Origin: Acholeplasmataceae bacterium
Lineage (GTDB): Bacteria; Bacillota_I; Bacilli_A; ML615J-28; CAG-698
Assembly (NCBI GenBank): GCA_012841865.1
Contig: DUTX01000093.1
Coordinates: 18,363-82,362 of the forward strand
DNA: 64,000 bases
Reading direction: 5' to 3'
Shown: positions 38,101-46,363 of the stretch, in pieces
Layout: each line of letters opens with the position of its first letter
Position numbering within the stretch: the stretch's first letter is position 1
The notes under the pieces: model-generated
Databases searched by the model: none
Told to the model about the DNA's origin: nothing
Seen by the model: only the letters and a program-made list of their open reading frames with translations
Program-made: the position numbers and the translations under genes

Positions 38101-38715
38101 TTTGGCGGGCTTGACCATGTCATCGCCAACAATGAGGATGTCAATATCCTTGTTCTTGATACTGAGGTTTATTCCAATACTGGTGGTCAAAGTTCGAAAT
38201 CAAGTCAAACTGGTTCGATTGCTAAATTCACCGCTGCCGGAAAACAAGGTAAAAAGAAAGACCTTGCTGCGATTGCTATGAGTTACGGTCATGTTTATGT
38301 TGCTCAGATTTCCTCTGGTGCATCAATGGCACAAACACTCAAAGCAATTAGAGAGGCAGAAAGCTATAACGGACCTTCGATTATCATTGCTTATTCTTCT
38401 TGTATCGCTCATGGCATCAAAGGTGGTATGGGGAACTCGCAAAGACAAGGTAAACTTGCTGTTGAATCCGGTTACTGGTCAATGTTCAGATTTGACCCAA
38501 GACTTGAAGAAGAAGGCAAGAATCCGTTTATGCTAGATTCTAAAGAACCTGATTGGGATAAATATGAAGAATTCCTTTCTAGCGAAACCAGATATTCACA
38601 ATTAAAACAAATCAATCCGACAGAAGCCGCAAGACTTTTGGAACTCAATAAAGCGGAAGCTCAAAGAAGATATCGGTCATATAAGCGCTTAGTTGCAATG
38701 GATTACTCGCTATAA
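35158..38715 (+). CDS. nifJ: Pyruvate:ferredoxin (flavodoxin) oxidoreductase
   Basis: A single-chain 1185-residue enzyme that oxidises pyruvate to acetyl-CoA and CO2 and reduces ferredoxin, the core of anaerobic fermentation. Domain I has EAGAAGTVHGSLQAGALTT near residue 64. The two-cluster ferredoxin domain has CIQCNQCSFACP (from Cys694) and CTGCEVCVNVCPG (from Cys750), and the proximal cluster and TPP domain begins CAGCGETPY (Cys822). GDGWAYDIGFGGLDH and NTGGQ are TPP-binding. The start at 35158 follows GGAGGT; an upstream frame start at 35092 is rejected. It is monocistronic with its own promoter and terminator. Confidence 0.98.
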   Translation: MSKKVFQSMDGNQAAAYASYGFTEVAGIYPITPSSPMAEYVDDWASKGKKNFFGMPVKVVEMQSEAGAAGTVHGSLQAGALTTTYTASQGLLLKVPNMYKIAGELLPGVIHVSARSLAVQALSIFGDHQDVMAARQTGWAFLATSSVQEVMDLAGIAHLAAIKTSLPFLHFFDGFRTSHEIQKIEVLDETVLKSLIDWEAVERFRNRALSPNRPVTRGSAQNDDVYFQAREAQNKFYTDVPKIVQEYFDEISKATGREYKLFNYYGAQDATDIIIAMGSVCETIKEVVDYLNDHENKKVGLVNVHLYRPFSVEHLLEAIPATTKRIAVLDRTKEQGAPGEPLYLDVKAAYYGKENAPFIIGGRYGLSSKDTDPAQIFAVYENLEKGEKAVDSFTIGIVDDVTHLSLPITKDNDVSGEGVSQLIFYGIGSDGTVGANKSTVKIIGENTDYYAQAYFAYDSKKSGGVTRSHLRFSKKPIRSTYLVKKAGFISCSLDTYVEKYDMLADLKENGTFLLNSTKSDQELIDFMPNSFKKQLAEKKAKFYVIDAVNLAQEIGLGKRTNTIMQSAFFKLNEQIMPYEEAKDLMKKYAYKSYIKKGQAIVDMNYKAIDLGGTGIREVKVDPTWANLTPEKQEVPEGLPKFVQGLANPVNAIKGYDLPVSAFDGFEDGTMDNGSTSYEKRYIASFVPKWIKENCIQCNQCSFACPHAVIRPFLSTEEEVSKAPEGSEYLVPVGKGFEGLKYSIVVSIPDCTGCEVCVNVCPGRKGEKALEMVPIDQAIHERKDEVAEYFFDYVTYKSDLVDVAANPKNSQFAQPLFEFSGACAGCGETPYIKLVTQLFGEDMIIANATGCTSIYGGSFPATPYTTNAEGKGPAWANSLFEDNAEFGFGIRMGTETIRSRIGVFMEEGLKDATISEEVKELYQAWLENRDSSQETKKIAKTLVPLLEKETATSAKEVFKLKDYLNKRSQWIIGGDGWAYDIGFGGLDHVIANNEDVNILVLDTEVYSNTGGQSSKSSQTGSIAKFTAAGKQGKKKDLAAIAMSYGHVYVAQISSGASMAQTLKAIREAESYNGPSIIIAYSSCIAHGIKGGMGNSQRQGKLAVESGYWSMFRFDPRLEEEGKNPFMLDSKEPDWDKYEEFLSSETRYSQLKQINPTEAARLLELNKAEAQRRYRSYKRLVAMDYSL

Positions 38716-38720
38716 GAAAT

Positions 38721-38746
38721 AAACCTCCCGCTCGGGGGGTTTTTCT
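38721..38746 (+). terminator. Terminator of the PFOR gene
   Basis: A stem AAACCTCCC/GGGGGGTTT (one wobble pair) with loop GCTC, then TTTTTC, starts 6 bases after the stop codon. Confidence 0.92.
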
Positions 38747-38770
38747 TTATTTAGAAGCCAAAAACTTTTA

Positions 38771-38788
38771 TTCAAAAACTTTTTTGAA
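38771..38788. repeat. Perfect 18-base inverted repeat
   Basis: TTCAAAAA-CT-TTTTTGAA lies in the 200-base gap before the apbE-suf operon, about 90 bases upstream of its likely -10. It could be an operator. Chance occurrence in AT-rich DNA is also possible. The rest of the gap 38747-38900 shows nothing else I recognise. Confidence 0.4.
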
Positions 38789-38877
38789 AATTAGCATAAG
38801 TGATATCTGTTTATCTTAATCTAGTGTTATTATCTGGAAATCTTATTGTTTTTTCAGCAAATATTTTAATTTAGTAG

Positions 38878-38883
38878 TATAAT
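38878..38883 (+). promoter_or_regulatory. Likely -10 element of the apbE-suf operon
   Basis: TATAAT lies 33 bases before the GTG start at 38916. No good -35 hexamer is found at 16-18 bases, so activation by a regulator is possible. Confidence 0.45.
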
Positions 38884-38915
38884 AATATAGTTAGAATCTG
38901 TTGGAGGATTTATCT

Positions 38916-40127
38916 GTGAAGACCTATACCAAAAAATTCAGTTTTGTAATACTTGTTGCTTTTCTCTTTATCGTTCTCTCTGCCTGTCAGCGGGATTATT
39001 ATAATAAATTTGTCCTGACAAGTGCTTTTCAAACTACTAATACCCTCGAAATCTTTACAAAAAATCCGATTTCGAAAGAGGAGCTTGAAATTATAAAAGA
39101 GGAAGTTAATAATATTTTAATCGGATTGGATAATATCTTTAATGTTCAGGAGCGTTATTCCGAAAAATTAGATTCCGTCCTTTCTAAGGTTTCCGAAAAG
39201 GCAGGAGTTGAACCCGTAGAAGTTAGCGAAGAAGTTATCTTTGTTTTGAAAAAGGCGTTAGAAATGTCTGAACTCTCAAAAGTTCAGTTTCAAAATGAAG
39301 AAGTAGCTTTATTTGATCCAACTATTTCTCCCGTATGGAAAACTTGGGATTTTCCAACTAATCAATATGATCATTTTGATAATATTCTTGCGGTTAGTGA
39401 AATTGAAGAGATAAAAGAAGAGATTAAGGAAATTATAAATGCAGGTTTAGTTGATTATAAAAAGATAAAAATAAATGAAGAAGATAAAACTGTATATTTA
39501 GAAAAAGAAGGTATGGAAATTGATCTCGGCGCGATTGCGAAGGGTTATGCGGCCGACAAAATTAAAGATTATCTCGTTAATCGCGGCTATAATTCTTGTA
39601 TTATAAGTGTCGGCGGCAATATCTTGCTGGTTGGTGATCTCTTCGGAAAACCTTTTAAAATCGGAATTAGAACACCTTATATCAACTGGACTAATTTAAG
39701 AAAAGATAAAAAAGGAAAATACATTAATGAAGCCTTTGGCTTAATTGAAGTTTCTGACTTGAGTGTTGTTACCTCAGGAACTTATGAAAGATACATTAGA
39801 GATCGAAGTGGAAACGAATATCATCATATTCTGCATCCGGCGACAGGTTTGCCGATAAACAACAATGTTGTTTCGATTACGGTTATAACCGAAGAATCAA
39901 TTATGGCTGACGGATATAGCACGACACTTTTTGCTTTGGGTATGGAAAAAGGTCTGGAGATTGTAGAAAATACAGAAGGACTAGAAACTATTTGGGTCAT
40001 TAGAAACGGTAAAACCTTTGAAATATATCTTTCATCGGGACTGGCGGATAGTTTTTCCTTTAATGAAAATGTGATAGAAGATGGATTTGTGTATAAAGGA
40101 GTTTATAATGAGAACGCTGAAAATTAA
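38916..40127 (+). CDS. apbE: FAD:protein FMN transferase, lipoprotein (ApbE family)
   Basis: Attaches FMN covalently to Thr/Ser of exported or membrane flavoproteins. The start is GTG at 38916 with GGAGGA 7 bases upstream. The 403-residue product has a lipoprotein signal with lipobox LSAC and modified Cys24, so it sits on the outside of the membrane. Family motifs are DLGAIAKGYAADKI, SVGGNILLVG, and the metal/FAD loop with YHHILHPATG and MADGYSTTLFALG. It overlaps sufC by 20 bases. I see no target flavoprotein nearby. Confidence 0.95.
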   Translation: MKTYTKKFSFVILVAFLFIVLSACQRDYYNKFVLTSAFQTTNTLEIFTKNPISKEELEIIKEEVNNILIGLDNIFNVQERYSEKLDSVLSKVSEKAGVEPVEVSEEVIFVLKKALEMSELSKVQFQNEEVALFDPTISPVWKTWDFPTNQYDHFDNILAVSEIEEIKEEIKEIINAGLVDYKKIKINEEDKTVYLEKEGMEIDLGAIAKGYAADKIKDYLVNRGYNSCIISVGGNILLVGDLFGKPFKIGIRTPYINWTNLRKDKKGKYINEAFGLIEVSDLSVVTSGTYERYIRDRSGNEYHHILHPATGLPINNNVVSITVITEESIMADGYSTTLFALGMEKGLEIVENTEGLETIWVIRNGKTFEIYLSSGLADSFSFNENVIEDGFVYKGVYNENAEN

Positions 40128-40932
40128 AAATTTACATACCTATGTTGAAACTGCTGAAATTTTAAAAGGTGTTAATTTAGAAATCAAGACTGGAGAAGTT
40201 CATGCCATTATGGGCCCGAATGGAACCGGGAAATCAACTTTAGCAGCAACAATCATGGGTCATTATAAATATAATGTTACTGAGGGCGAAATCTGGCTTG
40301 ATGATGAAAATGTACTAGAAATGGCCGTTGACGAAAGAAGCCGGAAAGGCATATTTCTTGCCATGCAATATCCTTATGAGATCTCAGGAATTACAAATTC
40401 CGACTTTATTAAAGCAGCAATGCAATCCAGGCTTGCTGAGGGTGAGCATATTTCATTGTTTAAATTTATCCGTAAATTTGAACAAGCCGTAAAAGACTTA
40501 AAGATGAACAATGATCTACCGCATCGTTATTTGAACGAAGGCTTTTCTGGTGGCGAAAAGAAACGGAATGAAATTTTACAAATGAAGATGTTAGAACCCG
40601 CTTTCGCAATCCTCGATGAGGTTGATTCCGGCCTGGATATTGATGCTTTAAAAATTGTCGGCGAAAACATAAATAAAATGCGAGGACCTAATTTTGGCGC
40701 CTTAGTAATCACACATTATCAGAGATTTTTAGATTATGTTGATGTTGATTATGTCCATATTATGATGGACGGAAGAATTGTTCGTTCGGGGGGACGGGAA
40801 TTGATTGAGAAAATCGATTCGGAAGGATACGACTGGCTGAAGATTGAATTAGGATTGGAAGAACCGACTCTAGACCCGAAAGCCCGTGTGGTTTTAGGAG
40901 AATGTGCTTTTAAGAAAACTAAGGAGAATTGA
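40108..40932 (+). CDS. sufC: Fe-S cluster assembly ATPase SufC
   Basis: The soluble ATPase of the SufBCD scaffold. The start at 40108 has AAAGGAG 6 bases upstream, and the frame begins MRTLKIKNLHTYVE. Walker A is GPNGTGKST (near residue 36-44), the SufC signature is GFSGGEKKRNEI, and Walker B is FAILDEVDSGLDID. At 274 residues it is about 25 longer than Bacillus SufC, with extra C-terminal residues. It overlaps apbE upstream and touches sufD downstream. Confidence 0.98.
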   Translation: MRTLKIKNLHTYVETAEILKGVNLEIKTGEVHAIMGPNGTGKSTLAATIMGHYKYNVTEGEIWLDDENVLEMAVDERSRKGIFLAMQYPYEISGITNSDFIKAAMQSRLAEGEHISLFKFIRKFEQAVKDLKMNNDLPHRYLNEGFSGGEKKRNEILQMKMLEPAFAILDEVDSGLDIDALKIVGENINKMRGPNFGALVITHYQRFLDYVDVDYVHIMMDGRIVRSGGRELIEKIDSEGYDWLKIELGLEEPTLDPKARVVLGECAFKKTKEN

Positions 40933-41822
40933 TGATGAATATTAATTTTAAAGACATCATCGGTCCTCAAGATGAGTATTTAATTATTGAAGATGGGGTC
41001 GTATCCGCTTACTCTTCCGGAATTTCTAATTTCTTAATTGAGAAGGATCTTAATTTAAAAATAATATATTATTTTACTCGTGACACTGAAATCGAATTTC
41101 AAATATCAGAAGGCGTAAAAGTAAATATTACTGAGTTAATATTTGATGTCGCCTCGGAAGCGGATATCAATCTAAAATATTCAGTAGAAGCCGGAGCGGA
41201 AGTAAATTTTTTGAGTGTAAAAAACAGCACTCAAAAAGGCAAAACCCGGATAAATACAAATATTAGTTTAGCGAAAGATGCATATATTAAACTGAATGAA
41301 CTTGCAAGTTTCCCCGGTGTTAGTGTACTGAATAATCGAATCTCTTTGGATGAACCAGGTTCACAAGCAGTATTGAAGACAGTTGCTTTAAACACTTCGG
41401 GTGAAAAACAGATCCTTTCCGCAAATATCTTTCACAATTCCGAAGCGACCACTTCCGAACTACAAAGTTATGGAATTGTTGCGAATTCATCAACTCTAAT
41501 TATCAGCACCGACGGAATTATAAAAAAAGGTTCATCTAAGGTTGAATTAAGACAGAATACTAAAGGTTTGGTTTTGGATGAAAATTCACACATCAGCGCA
41601 AGTCCTATCCTAGAAATTGAAGACTTTGATGTCATTGCTTCCCATGGAGCCTCTATCGGTGCCATTGACGAAGAAATGTTGTATTATTTGATGAGCCGCG
41701 GAATTTCTAGAAGCGATGCGGAAAAGTTGGTTATTTCCGGCTTTATTAATCCGTTTTTTGCTTCGATTAGCGAAGAAAAGCTTCAGGATTGGATTAGGTC
41801 ATTAATTAATATTAATTTATAA
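40932..41822 (+). CDS. sufD: Fe-S cluster assembly protein SufD
   Basis: The SufD subunit of the SufBCD scaffold, about 296 residues, which is shorter than typical Bacillus SufD (over 400) and matches the reduced SufD of Erysipelotrichales-like genomes. The beta-helix core ends in ASHGASIGAIDEEMLYYLMSRG, the shared SufB/SufD C-terminal signature. Two adjacent ATGs (40932, 40935) have AAGGAG at 5 and 8 bases, so the start may be one codon later. sufS follows after 9 bases. Confidence 0.93.
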   Translation: MMNINFKDIIGPQDEYLIIEDGVVSAYSSGISNFLIEKDLNLKIIYYFTRDTEIEFQISEGVKVNITELIFDVASEADINLKYSVEAGAEVNFLSVKNSTQKGKTRINTNISLAKDAYIKLNELASFPGVSVLNNRISLDEPGSQAVLKTVALNTSGEKQILSANIFHNSEATTSELQSYGIVANSSTLIISTDGIIKKGSSKVELRQNTKGLVLDENSHISASPILEIEDFDVIASHGASIGAIDEEMLYYLMSRGISRSDAEKLVISGFINPFFASISEEKLQDWIRSLININL

Positions 41823-41831
41823 GGAGAATTT

Positions 41832-43049
41832 ATGTTTGCTGTAAAGAAAATAAGAGAATATTTTCCGATTTATAAAAAATACCCCAATCTGGTATACTTG
41901 GACAGCGGGGCTACATCTTTAAAACCACAACCGGTTTTGGATAAGATGAATGAATATTATTCGGAGTACGGAGTCAATATTCATCGCGGTGTTTATGAAT
42001 TAAGTTTTAAAGCTACCGATGAATATGATAAAGCACGCGAAAAAGTTGCTAAGTTCATCAATGCGAAACCGGATGAAATTATCTTTACCGCAAATGTTAC
42101 TGATGCCTTAAACAAGCTTGCTTTGATGTATGCCAAGGATAATATTAAAACAGGAGACGTTGTTTTGACTTCGGAACTAGAACACCATAGTTCACTACTT
42201 CCTTGGATGAAAATTTGCGAAGAAAAACAAGCTGAACTGCGTTATATTCCTTTAAATAGAGAAGGAAGAATTACAGTTGAAAATTTTAATAAGTCCTTGG
42301 ATGAAAAGGTAAAAGTCGTTGCTTTAACCTATGTTTCCAATGTTATGGGGTACCGGACTCCGCTTGAAGAGATTATTCCTCTTGCTCATCAAAACAAGAG
42401 CGTCGTGATTGTTGATGCGGCGCAGGCGGTTCATCACTTTAAGGTGGATGTTAAAGCACTTGATTGCGATTTTCTTGCCTTTTCTGGTCATAAAATGTTA
42501 GGACCGACGGGAATTGGTGTCTTATATGGCAAGAAACGACTATTAAAAACATTAGCCCCCGTTTTTTACGGCGGTGATATGAATCAGGATGTTTATGTTG
42601 ATCATGTAGAGATAAAGGAAGTTCCTTATTGTTTTGAAGCGGGAACGCCACCAATTGCGGAAGCGCTCGGTCTTGGTCGTGCCATTGATTTTTTGGAAGA
42701 AATCGGACTTGAGAATATTGAAGCCCATTGCCAAGAAATATATGAGTATACACTGGAAAAGCTTTCCAAAATTAAAGGAATTACTGTTTATAATAAAACT
42801 GCAGACATTCCGATTATTACTTTCAATGTAAACGGCGTTCATCCTCATGATGCTGCAACCTGTTTCGATCAGAACGAAATTTGCATTAGGGCAGGTCATC
42901 ACTGTGCTCAGCTTGTGAGTAAATTCTTAAAATGCACCGGAACACTTAGAGCTTCAATTTATCTATATAATGATAAAAGCGATATTGATAGATTTGTTGA
43001 TACACTTCAAAAAACGATTGAATTGTTTCGTAAATTGGATGGTGAATAA
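41832..43049 (+). CDS. sufS: Cysteine desulfurase SufS
   Basis: A PLP enzyme, 405 residues, that takes sulfur from cysteine and passes it to SufU. The PLP Lys221 is in SGHKMLGPTG and the catalytic Cys358 is in RAGHHCAQ. The frame begins with MFAVKKIREYFPIY. The stop codon and the sufU ATG overlap (TAATG). The group II architecture matches SufS rather than NifS/IscS. Confidence 0.98.
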   Translation: MFAVKKIREYFPIYKKYPNLVYLDSGATSLKPQPVLDKMNEYYSEYGVNIHRGVYELSFKATDEYDKAREKVAKFINAKPDEIIFTANVTDALNKLALMYAKDNIKTGDVVLTSELEHHSSLLPWMKICEEKQAELRYIPLNREGRITVENFNKSLDEKVKVVALTYVSNVMGYRTPLEEIIPLAHQNKSVVIVDAAQAVHHFKVDVKALDCDFLAFSGHKMLGPTGIGVLYGKKRLLKTLAPVFYGGDMNQDVYVDHVEIKEVPYCFEAGTPPIAEALGLGRAIDFLEEIGLENIEAHCQEIYEYTLEKLSKIKGITVYNKTADIPIITFNVNGVHPHDAATCFDQNEICIRAGHHCAQLVSKFLKCTGTLRASIYLYNDKSDIDRFVDTLQKTIELFRKLDGE

Positions 43050-43477
43050 TGAATAACTTAGAAAATCTATACAGGCAGGTCATTATGGACCATTATAAAA
43101 ATCCTCGCCGCAAAGGCCTGAAGGGTTATCCCCAGATTCAATTAAAAAATCCTTCCTGTGGGGATGATATTATAATTGAAGCAAAAATTGTTGCGGGAAT
43201 GGTAGAAGAAATTAATCATGAAGGTTCCGGATGTTCAATCTGTTGTTCTTCCGCAAGTGTGCTTTCGGAAACATTAAGCGGCAAAAGCGTTGAAAAAGAT
43301 TTAGATTTAATCGATAAATTTTATAGAATGATCAAAGGTGAAGAGGTGGAAGATCTAGAAGACCTTGAAGAAGCATTGGTTTATCAAGGTGTGTCCCAGT
43401 TTCCCGCCCGCATTAAATGTGCTACCTTACCTTGGAAAGCCTTAGAAAGACTTCTTGAAGGAGAAAGCGATGAATGA
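43049..43477 (+). CDS. sufU: Zinc-dependent sulfurtransferase SufU
   Basis: The 142-residue partner of SufS. The zinc ligands of Bacillus SufU (Cys41, Asp43, Cys66, Cys128) correspond here to Cys37, Asp39 (PSCGDD), Cys62 (GSGCSICC) and Cys124 (KCATLPW), with the same spacing. The extra insert that separates SufU from IscU is present in the middle ([16 protein letters not shown]). It overlaps sufS by one base and sufB by eight. Confidence 0.97.
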   Translation: MNNLENLYRQVIMDHYKNPRRKGLKGYPQIQLKNPSCGDDIIIEAKIVAGMVEEINHEGSGCSICCSSASVLSETLSGKSVEKDLDLIDKFYRMIKGEEVEDLEDLEEALVYQGVSQFPARIKCATLPWKALERLLEGESDE

Positions 43478-44867
43478 TATTAATAAGATTATCACAGATT
43501 ATAAATACGGTTTTAAGAGCGATGTAGAAGATGTCTATACTACCGGTAAGGGCTTGAATGAAGATGTGATTCGCTCCATTTCCAAATATAAAAAAGAACC
43601 AGATTGGATGCTGGAATTTAGGCTGAATGCTTATCGCAAATTTATGGAGATGCCGATGCCTTCATTCGGGCCTAATCTGGATTTTATAGATTTTAATGAT
43701 TATACTTATTATCGAAAAGCAACCGAAAATATTGGCACCACTTGGGATGAGGTTCCGGAAAAAATTAAGGAAACTTTTGAGAAAATTGGCATTCCGGAAG
43801 CAGAAAGAAAATTCTTAGCCGGTGTTTCGACACAGTTCGAATCTGAAGTTGTTTATCACAATACAATGGAAGAATTGAAACAACAAGGTGTCCTCTTTTG
43901 TGATACTGACACGGCATTAAAACTCTATCCAGAGATTTTTAAGAAATATTTCGGAACTGTCGTTCCTTATTACGACAATAAATTCGCGGCTTTGAACTCT
44001 GCGGTTTGGAGTGGAGGCACATTTATCTATGTTCCTAAGGGGGTAAAAATATCGAAACCCCTCCAATCTTATTTCCGGATTAATTCCCAACAAATGGGAC
44101 AATTTGAAAGAACTTTAATTATTGTTGATGACGAAGCTAGTTTGAATTATGTAGAAGGATGTACGGCGCCGATTTATTCCAAAGATTCACTCCATGCAGC
44201 GGTTGTGGAAATAATTGTTCTTGATGGCGCTTATTGCCGTTATACTACAATTCAAAATTGGTCAAACAATATAATAAATTTGGTTACAAAAAGAACTACT
44301 GTTGCTGCAAACGGTCATATGGAGTGGATTGACGGCAATATTGGTTCAATGGTTAATATGAAATACCCAGCCTGTATTCTAAAAGGTGAAGGAGCGAAGG
44401 GAACAACAATTTCGATTGCGTTTGCGGGTGAAGGACAAATTCAGGACGCCGGCGCAAAAATGATTCATTTGGCTCCGCGAACAACGAGTACGATTGTTTC
44501 AAAATCAATTTGTCGGGGCGGCGGTAAAGTGAATTACCGGGGACTTGTGAAATGTGGAGAGGCGTCGGAATATGCCCGCAGTCGCATTGAATGCGATACT
44601 ATTATTTTAGATTCCGAATCAACAAGCGATACAATCCCTGTAAATATTGTAGAAAATCAAAAAGCCTTGATTGAACATGAAACGACTGTTTCTAAAGTCA
44701 GCGACGATCAACTCTTTTATTTAATGAGCCGCGGGCTTACCGAAAGCCAGGCTTTAGAAATGATTGTTATGGGCTTTATCGAACCCTTTGCGAAAGAGTT
44801 GCCGATGGAATATGCGGTCGAGTTAAATAGATTGATTAAATTGGAAATGATTGGTTCTATTGGCTAA
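43470..44867 (+). CDS. sufB: Fe-S cluster assembly scaffold SufB
   Basis: The 465-residue main subunit of the SufBCD scaffold. The start at 43470 has AAGGAG 6 bases upstream, inside sufU. Signatures are [24 protein letters not shown] (outlined), [11 protein letters not shown], the [15 protein letters not shown] segment and the C-terminal [20 protein letters not shown]. It is the last gene of the operon, in the order C-D-S-U-B typical of Firmicutes, and a terminator follows. Confidence 0.98.
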   Translation: MNDINKIITDYKYGFKSDVEDVYTTGKGLNEDVIRSISKYKKEPDWMLEFRLNAYRKFMEMPMPSFGPNLDFIDFNDYTYYRKATENIGTTWDEVPEKIKETFEKIGIPEAERKFLAGVSTQFESEVVYHNTMEELKQQGVLFCDTDTALKLYPEIFKKYFGTVVPYYDNKFAALNSAVWSGGTFIYVPKGVKISKPLQSYFRINSQQMGQFERTLIIVDDEASLNYVEGCTAPIYSKDSLHAAVVEIIVLDGAYCRYTTIQNWSNNIINLVTKRTTVAANGHMEWIDGNIGSMVNMKYPACILKGEGAKGTTISIAFAGEGQIQDAGAKMIHLAPRTTSTIVSKSICRGGGKVNYRGLVKCGEASEYARSRIECDTIILDSESTSDTIPVNIVENQKALIEHETTVSKVSDDQLFYLMSRGLTESQALEMIVMGFIEPFAKELPMEYAVELNRLIKLEMIGSIG

Positions 44868-44870
44868 TAG

Positions 44871-44896
44871 TGGCTGCCCTAGGGGCGGCTTTTTTC
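44871..44896 (+). terminator. Terminator of the suf operon
   Basis: Stem GCTGCCC/GGGCGGC (one wobble) with a TAG loop and a TTTTT tail, immediately after sufB. Confidence 0.88.
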
Positions 44897-44925
44897 TTTA
44901 CAATCACCAAGAAATAGGTTATAAT
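44897..44925 (+). promoter_or_regulatory. Promoter of the ABC-like/LtaS-type operon
   Basis: TTTACA (44897-44902), 17 bases and TATAAT (44920-44925), 24 bases before the ATG at 44949. The -35 hexamer overlaps the suf terminator tail. Confidence 0.65.
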
Positions 44926-44948
44926 AGCAACTAATAGGAAGTGAAAAT

Positions 44949-45746
44949 ATGGCTTATCTATATCTTGAAAATATGGAATTTAAGGACTATCGTCTCAATC
45001 TTGTAATAGAAAACAAAGAAGTGGTTGGTGTATATTCCCGAAATAAAAAGCTTGTTTCCGAATTTTTAAGGGTGATTTCTGGAATTAATAAAACAAAATC
45101 ATGCTTATATCAAGGCAAGGAAGTCTTCGACAATCGTGAATACTTTCAAAATCGCATTTCGTTGGATTATGCTCACACTTATCTTTCTACATTAAGAATT
45201 GCTAATATCGAAGAAGCTTTAAAAAGTAAGTATAGTTTAAGTTTCAATAAAGAAAAATTCATTAAAATAGGAAGAGAACTTGATATTCGCGGAGAAACTG
45301 AGATTACTTTTCAATATAAATTTAGTCCCGCAGGCAATACTTTTGTAAATTATGCCCTAACAGTGGCTTTGGAGAAACCGAATGTTATTATCGAAAATCC
45401 TACCCATGGTCTTAATTTAGCAGAAGACATTGAATACATTGTTTCAGGTATTACTGATAAAAGTGTTTTTAATACTGCGATAATTGAACTTGACCGGCTA
45501 CGTTTATTTAAGAATCGTTTGCAGAAGATCTTAATCTTTTCTGATTTTAACAAAGCTTATTTTCTTGACCCGAAAACACAGCTTGTTATTATTCCAGAAG
45601 ATATTGAAATTGATGAGCCCCTCTATACGACTGAGGAAGGGGTTATTGGTATTTTGACTTATACAAAAGGGGAATTGAAAATACTGCAGAAGAATAAAAT
45701 AGATTATAGGATAATTTCAATCTATGATTTAGAGGAATACCTATGA
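44949..45746 (+). CDS. ABC-ATPase-like protein without Walker A
   Basis: A 265-residue protein whose spacing recalls an ABC ATPase, but with key motifs lost. The P-loop position reads VVGVYSRNKKLVSEFLRVISG, with no GxxGxGKST. The signature region is FSPAGNTFVNYALTVAL, and the Walker B is PNVIIENPTHGL, with Asn where the catalytic Asp-Glu pair is expected. It therefore probably cannot hydrolyse ATP. It is coupled by 4 bases to a membrane protein, so together they may form a pseudo-transporter or regulatory membrane complex. The ORF is intact and not a pseudogene by reading frame. Confidence 0.7.
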   Translation: MAYLYLENMEFKDYRLNLVIENKEVVGVYSRNKKLVSEFLRVISGINKTKSCLYQGKEVFDNREYFQNRISLDYAHTYLSTLRIANIEEALKSKYSLSFNKEKFIKIGRELDIRGETEITFQYKFSPAGNTFVNYALTVALEKPNVIIENPTHGLNLAEDIEYIVSGITDKSVFNTAIIELDRLRLFKNRLQKILIFSDFNKAYFLDPKTQLVIIPEDIEIDEPLYTTEEGVIGILTYTKGELKILQKNKIDYRIISIYDLEEYL

Positions 45747-46351
45747 AAAAGCACCATTTTACAAAGTTCATAAACAATGATTTTGTAAAGCTGGCGACGG
45801 TAATTATTGCTGCTGTCTTTTTGATTACGGTTTCAATTATTTTGTTTGATGATATTCAGTTTGATAATCGCATTTTAATTTATGCAATTTTTGGAACCGT
45901 TGCATTAGCTGGTTTTCTTTACAGTTTTGCTTTAACTAGAAAAAATGTCTGGATTCGCTTAAGCTTCGGCATTACCAGAAAAGACATTTATAAAAATTAT
46001 TTAAAGAACTCGCTAATTGCGCTTTTAGTTTTCATGTTTTTAGCGGCTTATTATATGGTAATCTATAATCTGGTTTACTTTCATCGGGTTTCGATTACCG
46101 AAGTTTTTGATCTTCGTGAAGTTGTATTTTTACCGCTAATTTATTTGATTCTTTCTTTCTTAGGTTTTTTCCTTGGAATCTTTAAGATGAATCGAAATAT
46201 CTTTTATTCACTCGCGGCTTTTATCATCGTTTGTGTAGTGTTGATAATTATTTATTATACGATAACAAATTGGCTTAACTATACTTTGCTTGGTTTCGCA
46301 ATTCTCTTTGGAGGTATTAATTATCTTCTTTTTATGAAATATAAATTATAA
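45743..46351 (+). CDS. Six-helix membrane protein, ABC-2-like partner
   Basis: A 202-residue membrane protein with about six hydrophobic segments (near residues 18-36, 43-64, 88-110, 126-147, 152-172 and 177-197) and a basic cytoplasmic stretch SFGITRKDIYKNYLKNS after the second. This layout recalls ABC-2-type permeases, which is a weak assignment. The ATG overlaps the previous gene's stop by 4 bases, and an LtaS-type gene follows after 12 bases. Confidence 0.65.
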   Translation: MKKHHFTKFINNDFVKLATVIIAAVFLITVSIILFDDIQFDNRILIYAIFGTVALAGFLYSFALTRKNVWIRLSFGITRKDIYKNYLKNSLIALLVFMFLAAYYMVIYNLVYFHRVSITEVFDLREVVFLPLIYLILSFLGFFLGIFKMNRNIFYSLAAFIIVCVVLIIIYYTITNWLNYTLLGFAILFGGINYLLFMKYKL

Positions 46352-46363
46352 AAGGTGAAGTTT

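Noticed and set aside
44949..45746. Reading the Walker-A-less ABC gene as a decaying pseudogene
   Set aside because: The frame is full-length, has a promoter and ribosome-binding site, and is precisely coupled to the next gene, so maintenance under selection seems more likely.
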